Below are positions 37,171 through 45,133 of a stretch of DNA of 64,000 bases, piece by piece. Where the stretch lies: assembly GCF_003576455.2 (NCBI RefSeq), contig NZ_CP032869.1, positions 6,076,001 through 6,140,000 of the forward strand. The letters run 5' to 3'. Below the pieces are notes generated by a model that saw nothing but the letters and a program-made list of their open reading frames with translations, did not search any database and was not told where the DNA came from. Positions within the stretch are counted from its first letter, which is position 1, and every line of letters begins with the position of its first letter. Source of the stretch: Mucilaginibacter celer (GTDB taxonomy: Bacteria > Bacteroidota > Bacteroidia > Sphingobacteriales > Sphingobacteriaceae). The position numbers and the translations under genes were made by a program.

Positions 37171-40100
37171 ATGCCTTATTATTACGTTTTAAACTTATTT
37201 ACAAAGTTTAACAGATGTCTCCTGCTCGTTGCATTTGTAGCAATGTTACCGGCTTACGCCGGGGCGGTAACTGTTAATAATGTTTCAACAGTAACTGAAA
37301 CTGCCGATGGAGGCAAAATTGCCGGTAAGGTAGTTGATGAAAAGGGAGAAACTATTCCGGGCGCTACCGTAAAAATAGTAGGCCAGTCAATAGGTGCACA
37401 AACCAGCATCGATGGAAGCTTCTCGTTGTCGGTTAAACCAGGTGTTTACACACTTGAGTTCAGCTTTGTATCCTACCAAACCAAACGTATCACCGAGGTT
37501 GTTGTAAAAAACAACGAGGTAACCACCTTGTCGGTATCCCTCAAGCCTTCAAAAAACGAGCTTAAAGAGGTTGTAATCACTTCGAGTTATCGTAAATCAT
37601 CTGTAGAGGGTGTTTACACAAGGCAAAAAAATGCCGCAGGTATTACCAACGGTATTTCGTCCGAACAAATAGCTAAAACCCCCGATGCCAACTTGGGCCA
37701 ATCCTTAAAAAGGATCAGCGGACTTAGTACTTTCGATAATAAATATGTAATTGTAAGGGGTATTTCTGAGCGATATAACGTAGCCACGCTCGATGGTACG
37801 CCGCTGCCAAGTACCGATTATTCAAGAAGGAATTTCTCATTCGATGTAATCCCTTCTGAGATGATTGAGAGCGTTACCGTTTATAAAACAGTTACGCCTG
37901 ATTTGCCGGTTGGTTTTGCAGGTGGCATGGTGCAGATCAATACCCGTGATATCCCTACAAAAAACTTCATCAACTTTTCGATTGGTACCGGTTTTAACGA
38001 TCAATCAACAGGTAAAGATCTGATCTCGACCAAACGCGGAAAATATGATTATTTTGGTTTTGATGATGGTACGCGCAAAATGGCAGGTTACTTTGCTGTT
38101 ACCCAAGGTACGGTTGATCCGGCAAATCCGAAACCTTTTACTGATGATGATATCGCCTTCAGCAGGCAGTTTACTAATAATTGGAGATTGTATAAATATA
38201 AAGCTCAGCCTAATCAAAATTATACATTAACCTTTGGTCAGTCGTTTCCACTTAAAAATGCCGATAATAAAATAGGATATATCGCATCCATTAACTATCG
38301 CAATACACAAACAATAACAGATATTGTAAACCAAAGGGGCGACTTCAATTTAGGGGTAAATGATAATTATCCGCAATTTGATGCCACCCACCCATCAGGA
38401 TACGGAAAAGTTTATAATTTCAATACTACCTACGGGGGCTTATTAAATATTGGCTTTAAAAGCAAAAACCATTCAATAGGTTTAAGAAACACTTATACCC
38501 GCATTTTTTCCAATCCGCTTACCGATTTATTTGGATACCGGGATGACGAGCCAAACGCAGTTTTTGATCCGGCCTATGCGCCAACTACAGAACGTATATT
38601 AACCGAACCGGATTTTTTAGGACTGTTGCAAAATAAACTACAGGGCGAGCACAAATTTGGTAAGGTTAAATGGAACTGGGACGCAAGCCGCACCAATATT
38701 AATCGTAAACGAAAAGATATGCTTCGCCGCGAAATGACCAATTTAGCACAACGGTACGGCAGTTATTTTGTTGATTACGTTTCAAAAGATGCTGTTAACG
38801 TTTTCCCGCTGTCAAGGCAAACGTTTAATCTTTCCGAAACAGATTATAACTGGTCTACATCTTTACAGCGCACGTTTGGCAAGGCTGATTATGCCAGCCT
38901 GGTTAAAGTCGGTTATATCGGCATCAGCAAAAAGCAGACTAATGATTTTGTGACCGCCTATTTAAGAGCCGGAACGGATGCCGATATCGGCAGTGATTTC
39001 ATTAAGAAACTGATTATTGAGGATGCGCATAATAACCCCGAAAATTTCAGTAACGACAAGCTTGTTTACCAGGTTTACCCTTTCGGTTTAAGCAGTTACA
39101 GCGGTTCGTCAAACTCGCACACCTTTTACGCAATGGTTGATCAAAAAATTGGACCAAAAGTGCGTTTTGTGGGAGGTTTAAGAGCCGAAAACTTTAAGCT
39201 TGGTTTAGCAAACGACGGCTTTAGTTCGGCGAATAAACTCCTTAATACTACCGATTCGCTAATTCCTACTTTCGTTGATAAAAAATGGGAGTTTCTGCCA
39301 TCGGGTAACTTAACCTACTCGGTAAATGATCAGTTAAATCTAAGAGCTTCTTATTCGCAAAGTATTGTAAGGCCTGAATTTAACGAACGTTCATTGGCAA
39401 GTAATTACAACTCAGAATTATTGGCCGACGTAACAGGTAACCTCGTGGTGAGTACGAAAACTACCAGCTATGATATCAGGGCCGAGTGGTTTCCGGGAGT
39501 TGGTGAAATTATCTCATTAGGCGCCTTTTATAAATACCTTGATAAGCCGCTCGAGCTGGTACAGCAAAGCACTACACTGTATTATTACAATAACGGTAAG
39601 TGGGCTAAAGATTACGGTATAGAAGCCGAAGTTAGGAAGCGCTTAGGCTTTATAAATGATAACTTGCCCATTTTAGATAAAATAACCGTATTTGGTAACG
39701 CTACCTACATTAGATCAAGAGTATTGGGCTTGAAGTTTGATAAGCTGGCCCCGGTACCCGACAGACCCGGATTTCTGATGCTTACTTATAAAGAATCGCT
39801 TCAGACACGGCCTTTATATGGCCAGACACCTTTTTTGCTTAATGCCGGTGTTGGATATGACGGCGACATATTTGGGTTAAACATTGTACATAACCATACC
39901 GGGCGTAAATTTTATATCCTTACCAACGATTTAAATACCAACGAATTTGAAGGTGCTTACGACCAGACGGACGTTCAGTTGAGCGCAAACATCTGGAAAA
40001 AGAAAGGTAAGATTCGCTTTAACGTAGCCAACCTTTTTAACAGTGTTGATTTTTACTACGATAACCAGCGTAGCTACGAAAATATTGACCCTAACGGACC

Positions 40101-40218
40101 AGAACTGGGTAAAAAACTTAAGTCGGGGTATTCGGACAATTTTGAAAAAGATGATAACGTGACTTTCTCGCGTAAAGTGGGGCGTACGTTCACAGTATCA
40201 CTCAATTACTCCTTTTAA
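37171..40218 (+). CDS. TonB-dependent receptor
   Basis: A 1,015-residue outer-membrane receptor. A signal peptide covers about residues 1-32 (cut after AYAGA). A carboxypeptidase-regulatory-like domain follows at about 50-130 (GKVVDEKGETIPGATVKIVG). The plug at about 140-260 has TPDANLGQSLKRISGL, RGISERYNVATLDGTPLP and IESVTVYKTVTPDLP, then GFAGGMVQINT. The barrel ends in SLNYSF. The plug motifs are of the 'TonB-dependent receptor, outer membrane type' seen with neighbouring beta-helix lipoproteins, not the SusC type. It lies 59 nt upstream of such a lipoprotein and is probably in one operon with it. The ligand is unknown. Confidence 0.92.
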   Translation: MPYYYVLNLFTKFNRCLLLVAFVAMLPAYAGAVTVNNVSTVTETADGGKIAGKVVDEKGETIPGATVKIVGQSIGAQTSIDGSFSLSVKPGVYTLEFSFVSYQTKRITEVVVKNNEVTTLSVSLKPSKNELKEVVITSSYRKSSVEGVYTRQKNAAGITNGISSEQIAKTPDANLGQSLKRISGLSTFDNKYVIVRGISERYNVATLDGTPLPSTDYSRRNFSFDVIPSEMIESVTVYKTVTPDLPVGFAGGMVQINTRDIPTKNFINFSIGTGFNDQSTGKDLISTKRGKYDYFGFDDGTRKMAGYFAVTQGTVDPANPKPFTDDDIAFSRQFTNNWRLYKYKAQPNQNYTLTFGQSFPLKNADNKIGYIASINYRNTQTITDIVNQRGDFNLGVNDNYPQFDATHPSGYGKVYNFNTTYGGLLNIGFKSKNHSIGLRNTYTRIFSNPLTDLFGYRDDEPNAVFDPAYAPTTERILTEPDFLGLLQNKLQGEHKFGKVKWNWDASRTNINRKRKDMLRREMTNLAQRYGSYFVDYVSKDAVNVFPLSRQTFNLSETDYNWSTSLQRTFGKADYASLVKVGYIGISKKQTNDFVTAYLRAGTDADIGSDFIKKLIIEDAHNNPENFSNDKLVYQVYPFGLSSYSGSSNSHTFYAMVDQKIGPKVRFVGGLRAENFKLGLANDGFSSANKLLNTTDSLIPTFVDKKWEFLPSGNLTYSVNDQLNLRASYSQSIVRPEFNERSLASNYNSELLADVTGNLVVSTKTTSYDIRAEWFPGVGEIISLGAFYKYLDKPLELVQQSTTLYYYNNGKWAKDYGIEAEVRKRLGFINDNLPILDKITVFGNATYIRSRVLGLKFDKLAPVPDRPGFLMLTYKESLQTRPLYGQTPFLLNAGVGYDGDIFGLNIVHNHTGRKFYILTNDLNTNEFEGAYDQTDVQLSANIWKKKGKIRFNVANLFNSVDFYYDNQRSYENIDPNGPELGKKLKSGYSDNFEKDDNVTFSRKVGRTFTVSLNYSF

Positions 40219-40277
40219 TCACACAGAAACAAGCAAATTAAAACTATACCTGCAAACAAAACAATTATCAAATTAAA

Positions 40278-41669
40278 ATGAAAAAATTCTTAATCTTAGG
40301 AGCTGCTTTGGCAACATTTGCAATGAGCAGCTGTAAAAAAGAAGCAGCGGTATCAACTGCTGATTCTTCATCAGAAGACTTTGGTAAAGTAAATACCAAA
40401 GCTGCTGATTATGCAGAGAGCTCACTTCCAAAAGATACCCTCTCTGGTAACATTTCAAGCAACATCACCTTAACAAAAAACAAAGTTTGGGTTTTGAAAG
40501 GTATCGTTGCTGTTGATAACGCTACTATCACTATCGAAGCCGGTACAGTAGTAGTTGGCGTTGTTGACGCTAACAACAAACCAGGTACATTGGTTATCTG
40601 CCGTCACGGTCAGATCAATGCTGTTGGTACCAACACATCTCCTATCATCTTCACCAGCCGTAACCTTGTTGACGGTAACACTTTCACTACTGCTCAGCCA
40701 GGTGATTTTGGTGGTGTGGTATTGTTAGGTCAGGCTCCGGTTAACGTAGCTAACAAAACCATCGAAGGTTTAGATGCTATCGAACCATTTGATAACAGGT
40801 ATGGTGGCGCCGTTCCAACTCACTCTTCAGGTACTATCAAATATGCCCGTATCGAGTATGCTGGTTATATCCTGTCTCCAAACAACGAGCTTAACGGCTT
40901 AACTTGCGGTGGTGTTGGTAGCGGTACTTCTCTTGACCACATCGAAGTTGCTTATGGCAAAGACGACTCTTTCGAGTTCTTCGGTGGTACAGTTAACGCT
41001 TCTTACCTGGTTTCTTTAGCACCGGATGACGATAACTTCGATTTTGATAACGGTTTCACTGGTACTTTACAGTATTGCTTAGCTGTAGCTGATATCTATG
41101 CTACTCACAGCGCAAGCGGTACTAATAGCGATTCAAACGGTATCGAGTCTGATAACAACGCTCCTGCAGAAGATGGTACCTTCTCTTTAACTCCAAAAAC
41201 TCACCCTATTGTTAAAAACCTTACTATCATTGGTGCTAACGCTATCAATGTATGGTCGGCTCCAGGTTACCTGTATGCTGCACGTATCCGCAGGGGTTCT
41301 GAAATGGAGATCTCTAACTCAATTTTCTTAGGTTACCCGGAGGCTCTTAACTTTGATGCTACCACTTCAGGTTTCGTAACCAGCGGTGTTACTAAAGTTA
41401 CCAACAACGTTATCTCTGCTTTCACTACTGCTGTTAACCCAACCAGCTTAAACACTAAAATTGATGCTTCTGGCAACAAACGTAACGTGTTTGCTACTAA
41501 CAGCAATGGTTTTGCAAGGTTAACTCAGCCTTACTTAAACAACACTAAATCATACCTTAACGTAATCCCTACAAGTGCTTCACCAGCAACTGCAGGCGGT
41601 TGGGGTGCTTTCAACAACACAAGCCGTCCGGTTTGGTTTAACGCTAACTGGACTAAATATTATTTTTAA
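40278..41669 (+). CDS. Beta-helix-like lipoprotein, highly expressed
   Basis: A 463-residue lipoprotein with lipobox Cys19 (ATFAMSSC) and an acidic Ser-rich linker to residue 50. The main domain resembles a family of Bacteroidota cell-surface proteins with a parallel beta-helix: ITLTKNKVWVLKGIV, TITIEAGTVVVGV, PIIFTSRNLVDGN, FGGVVLLGQAPVN, KYARIEYAGY, TCGGVGSGTSLDHIEVAYG and DDNFDFDNGFTG. Its substrate is unknown. Codon use is strikingly biased (GCT, AAC, GGT, ACT preferred), as in the ribosomal protein gene, which points to high expression. It is the likely partner of the upstream TonB receptor. A terminator follows at 41710. Confidence 0.85.
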   Translation: MKKFLILGAALATFAMSSCKKEAAVSTADSSSEDFGKVNTKAADYAESSLPKDTLSGNISSNITLTKNKVWVLKGIVAVDNATITIEAGTVVVGVVDANNKPGTLVICRHGQINAVGTNTSPIIFTSRNLVDGNTFTTAQPGDFGGVVLLGQAPVNVANKTIEGLDAIEPFDNRYGGAVPTHSSGTIKYARIEYAGYILSPNNELNGLTCGGVGSGTSLDHIEVAYGKDDSFEFFGGTVNASYLVSLAPDDDNFDFDNGFTGTLQYCLAVADIYATHSASGTNSDSNGIESDNNAPAEDGTFSLTPKTHPIVKNLTIIGANAINVWSAPGYLYAARIRRGSEMEISNSIFLGYPEALNFDATTSGFVTSGVTKVTNNVISAFTTAVNPTSLNTKIDASGNKRNVFATNSNGFARLTQPYLNNTKSYLNVIPTSASPATAGGWGAFNNTSRPVWFNANWTKYYF

Positions 41670-41709
41670 TTAATAAAGGTTAATTAAATAATACTATTTG
41701 CTTGTCAGA

Positions 41710-41745
41710 AAAATCTACGCCTTACATAAACAGGGCGTAGATTTT
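41710..41745 (+). terminator. Terminator after the beta-helix lipoprotein gene
   Basis: AAATCTACGCC (41711-41721) pairs with GGCGTAGATTT (41733-41743) around an 11-nt loop, followed by T's. It separates the next lipoprotein gene. Confidence 0.8.
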
Positions 41746-41778
41746 TCATATTAACCTTTATCATTAAAACATTAAGTT

Positions 41779-42642
41779 ATGCTTAATTTCAACAATTATA
41801 AATTAGTTAAAGGCGTTTTCATTCTGCTTGTACTGGCCGCTGTTTCGGGTTGTGCAAAAAAAGATTACCGCCCGGGTTATGCTGTTGGTACCACATTCCC
41901 AATTATCAACCTTAAAGGGTACACCCTTGAGCGGATGCAGGTACGTGTAGGCCCGCGTAGCGTGGTTGCCGGGTATGTAACTGAAGAAATTTCAGGAGTA
42001 TCATACGAGGTGCCCTTTAATCCTTCGCAGGATCTAAACCGGGTGGTTTTTTATAAAGAAGACGGCAGTGTGCCTTATGCGGGTAGCCAGATCAGGTTTA
42101 ATACGCCAAACCGCGATACTACCGTAAAGATTTTTTACGATGGCAAAACCTTTTTTCAAAACCCGGTATTCCCTGCTCCAACTGCGGGTTCGATGGGTTT
42201 GAGGATCACTTTTAAAAGCACAGCTTCAACTTATAAAGGCCCGGTTGATATAGAACTTCATGAACGTTATTCAACCACGGTTAAGGTTACCAGGGTTGAT
42301 CCTAAAACCGGGAAACCAATTACTGTAAATGTTGATACCGTATTGATTAAACCCGAGCCTGCGGGCATAATACACGGCGTTAAACAAACCGAATTTAATA
42401 CTTACACCGAATTAAACCCACCGGCATCGCCAACATTTGTTGATTATGCTGTTTATATCCATGTAGCTAATACCGGCAATCCGCTGCCCTATCCTACTGG
42501 CGTTGTTGTTACCCCGTATGATCTGTTGCCGTTTCAGCCCGATTACTTCGCGCTTTACACCATTACCGATATCAGGGTAACTGCCGAAAAGCCTAACGTG
42601 ATTACCTATAAAGTTGATGACAGGGCAAGCCTTTTTCAATAA
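41779..42642 (+). CDS. Hypothetical lipoprotein (DUF1735-like)
   Basis: A 287-residue lipoprotein with lipobox Cys25 (LAAVSGC) then AKKDYRPG. The body is beta-rich and Pro-rich: TTFPIINLKGYTLERMQV, EVPFNPSQDLNRVVFYKEDG, GLRITFKSTASTYKGPVDIELHER, VDYAVYIHVANTG. No enzyme motif is visible. It may be a surface protein of the preceding receptor system, though a terminator lies between them, so a separate or read-through transcript is needed. It converges on the S41 protease gene with no gap at all (42642/42643), so the two transcripts must overlap. Confidence 0.7.
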   Translation: MLNFNNYKLVKGVFILLVLAAVSGCAKKDYRPGYAVGTTFPIINLKGYTLERMQVRVGPRSVVAGYVTEEISGVSYEVPFNPSQDLNRVVFYKEDGSVPYAGSQIRFNTPNRDTTVKIFYDGKTFFQNPVFPAPTAGSMGLRITFKSTASTYKGPVDIELHERYSTTVKVTRVDPKTGKPITVNVDTVLIKPEPAGIIHGVKQTEFNTYTELNPPASPTFVDYAVYIHVANTGNPLPYPTGVVVTPYDLLPFQPDYFALYTITDIRVTAEKPNVITYKVDDRASLFQ

Positions 42643-44058
42643 TTAATGATCTTTCAATAAAGGCGCACTAAATGCCGACACCGCTGAGTTGAAGATCTCG
42701 GCGGTTTGCGTTTGTGACGTACTTCTTAAACTGTTGTTACTTAAGCCCGAGCCGCTTGTTGAAAAGCCTTTGCCGTCAATCAATCTGAGCGTGGCAGCTA
42801 TCATAGGGTCGGTTTCGATGCCGAAGTTCATGAGGGGCAGGTGTGCCGATTCGACCATAGAATAAGCCGGGGTGATACCCGCCGAATAGCCTCCGTTACC
42901 GCGGGAGTTGAGTATTTTGTAAACGATGGGATACATCACCCAGTCAACCCGTTTGGCAGAGCGCCTGTCGGCAATGGTGATGGATGCTTCGTCTTTACCG
43001 CGGGTGGTTTGGCCTATTTGCACAACAGTAAGATAAGGCTGCAGGTTATTGATCACCAGTTCGGCAGCCGATTCGGTGGCGGCAGTGGTTAAAACATACA
43101 GGCGAATTAATCCAAGGTTACGCTGCTGCAGGGCGGTAAATGACGGGCCGCCGGATACCGTGGCTGCCTCGGCAAAAGTTTCATTACGTTCGCCGGCATT
43201 TCTGTTTCCTTTATATTCAATGAAGCCGCTTGATGCGGTTATACCCACCGGAATCATGCTGCACATGGCCGCTGCGGCTGATACATCGCCGCCGGCATTA
43301 TAACGCAGATCGAGGATCAGGTCATTTATCCCACTGGTTTTAAAATCATTAAAAACAGTTAAATAAGCTTCCCTGTCGGTAGCCAAAAATGCGGTGAAAA
43401 ACAGGTACCCCACTTTTTTACTGCCAACCGTAAATGTTTTTTGAACAGCGGTTTGCTCGAGGGTATTCCCTGCCGGAATAGTTATCGAGCCGGTTTCTTT
43501 AATGCTACCGGTATCAAACGATGCTGCCGTCAATTTAACCGATGAGCCGCTTAGCAACTGGCTTTGCAAATAGGCGGCGTTGGTTTCAGTTAATTCGGTA
43601 TTGTTTATTTTATTAAAATATTGCCCGCGCCTTAAGCCCTGGCCCTGCGCAGGCGAGGTATTTAATACAAGCGTTACCAGGCCCAAAACATGGTTGGTTG
43701 TGGGCTCTTTAAAAACCACATAGTCAAAACCATATTTTGATCGGCTATCGGCCTTGCGCGAGGTTGCGCCGTTGGGGATGTTGATGAATGAAAACCTGTC
43801 GGCACTATACTTTACGCTGTTAAAAAACGGGATTGGTTCCTGGCCGGTGTTTGGTGATGCGGGCAGGTTATCCGTCCAGTAATAATACCGTTTCAGGCTA
43901 TCCAAAATCCATTTATTTATTTCGGCATTGGTAGGGGGACCTGTGGGGTTAACCGGCCCGTCGCCTTTTTTATCGCAACCATAAATAATAACACTGGAGG
44001 CAGCCGCCAGCGATAAAACCTTTAAGTTTTTTAAAGGCAGTAAGCGTTTTAATAACAT
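42643..44058 (-). CDS. S41-family C-terminal-processing protease
   Basis: A 471-residue serine protease of the Tsp/CtpA type. The start at the ATG 44058 gives a signal peptide with lipobox-like Cys28 (IIYGC). A TTG start at 44085 was rejected. A PDZ-like region covers about residues 115-200 (GQGLRRGQYFNKINN). The S41 core has YLFFTAFLA, DLILDLRYNAGGDVSAAAAMC (about 246-266), and a nucleophile Ser330 in ESAAELV with the general-base Lys355 in TTRGKDEAS. It probably acts in the periplasm on unstructured C-termini. It is alone on the minus strand, diverging from the polysaccharide locus. Confidence 0.88.
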   Translation of the reverse strand: MLLKRLLPLKNLKVLSLAAASSVIIYGCDKKGDGPVNPTGPPTNAEINKWILDSLKRYYYWTDNLPASPNTGQEPIPFFNSVKYSADRFSFINIPNGATSRKADSRSKYGFDYVVFKEPTTNHVLGLVTLVLNTSPAQGQGLRRGQYFNKINNTELTETNAAYLQSQLLSGSSVKLTAASFDTGSIKETGSITIPAGNTLEQTAVQKTFTVGSKKVGYLFFTAFLATDREAYLTVFNDFKTSGINDLILDLRYNAGGDVSAAAAMCSMIPVGITASSGFIEYKGNRNAGERNETFAEAATVSGGPSFTALQQRNLGLIRLYVLTTAATESAAELVINNLQPYLTVVQIGQTTRGKDEASITIADRRSAKRVDWVMYPIVYKILNSRGNGGYSAGITPAYSMVESAHLPLMNFGIETDPMIAATLRLIDGKGFSTSGSGLSNNSLRSTSQTQTAEIFNSAVSAFSAPLLKDH

Positions 44059-44313
44059 GTTTGTGCAGGGTGATAATACGGGCAAATTTACTGAAGCGCC
44101 CGGCCTAAAATCGGGGGCAACGGGTAAATGCCCATAATATAATCTGCACTTAATAATTGCCTAACAAACACCTGTGCTTTTGCGTAAGTTGCTATTTAAC
44201 AGGGAGGTAAAAGATACATTAACAAAATATAAGCGTAATATAAAAGTTACATTGCCCGGTTATCTTTACCGCTGTTTAACATTCCTTGTCACGGGGGAAT
44301 ATCCTGCAAATTA
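44059..44313. other. Divergent promoter region of the S41 protease and the EPS locus
   Basis: No gene in these 255 nt. A TATCTTTAC at about 44261-44269 is one base from the TAnnTTTGC consensus and may drive the plus-strand EPS operon. A suitable -33 TTG was not found. Confidence 0.4.
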
Positions 44314-45123
44314 ATGATTAGTAAATTTTTTGAACTAAGTTATCACAACTTAAAGTATTGCTCCTGTATTTTGTTTGCCCTGCTCCTTTCTGCTTGTGCC
44401 GGCAAACGCAATTTGGTTTATATGAGCAATTTGGGCGATACCGCGAAGTACAGCTCAAAAATAACCAACCTGGTACAACCCCGCCTGCAGCCTGGCGATA
44501 TGCTGAGCATAGTAATTACCAATGTCGATCCGGAAACGAGTACCTTATTAAATAAAGGCCTGTTGCCTGTGGTTAACACTGCTGTGCTGCCCGGCAATGC
44601 TGCCCCCGCCGATGCACCGGGTTACCTTGTTGATGGCTCGGGCGAGATTACCTTCCCGGTGGTGGGTAAGGTTAGGCTGGAGGGTATGACGGTTGAAGAG
44701 GCGGTTGGCCGCATGGGCCAGGCACTGGCCAATGTGGTAAAAAATCCGATCATCAGTATAAAAGTTATCAATTTTAAAATTACCGTGGTAGGCGAGGTGA
44801 ATAAACCCGGCGTATTTAATATCCCCAACAGCCGGGTTAATGTACTGGAAGCCCTGGGCATGGCCGGCGATATGACGGTTTACGGCCGCCGCGAAAACGT
44901 ACAGGTAATTCACGAAGAGAACGGGCGGCGTACGGTAACCCGCATCAACCTCAATAATGCAGATGCCCTGCAATCGCCGGCGTATTACCTGCAGCAAAAC
45001 GATGTGGTTTATGTAATACCCGATAAACTGCGCGAAAAACAGGCCCGTACCGATACCAAAACCCTGTCAATCATTGTAGCGGCTGCTACCGTTATCACTG
45101 TTATCATATCCCGGTTATTTTAA
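44314..45123 (+). CDS. Polysaccharide export lipoprotein (Wza-like)
   Basis: A 269-residue outer-membrane lipoprotein that would form the export channel of a Wzx/Wzy polysaccharide pathway. Lipobox Cys28 (LLLSAC) is followed by the Poly_export domain (VQPRLQPGDMLSIVITN, residues 53-70; GSGEITFPVVGKVRLEGMTVEEA, split over 107-130) and an SLBB domain (ITVVGEVNKPGVFNIP). A hydrophobic C-terminal helix (LSIIVAAATVITVIISRLF) anchors it, as in short Bacteroidota Wza forms. It is 10 nt upstream of the Wzc-like gene, the usual export pair. Confidence 0.92.
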   Translation: MISKFFELSYHNLKYCSCILFALLLSACAGKRNLVYMSNLGDTAKYSSKITNLVQPRLQPGDMLSIVITNVDPETSTLLNKGLLPVVNTAVLPGNAAPADAPGYLVDGSGEITFPVVGKVRLEGMTVEEAVGRMGQALANVVKNPIISIKVINFKITVVGEVNKPGVFNIPNSRVNVLEALGMAGDMTVYGRRENVQVIHEENGRRTVTRINLNNADALQSPAYYLQQNDVVYVIPDKLREKQARTDTKTLSIIVAAATVITVIISRLF

Positions 45124-45133
45124 ATAATTAATC

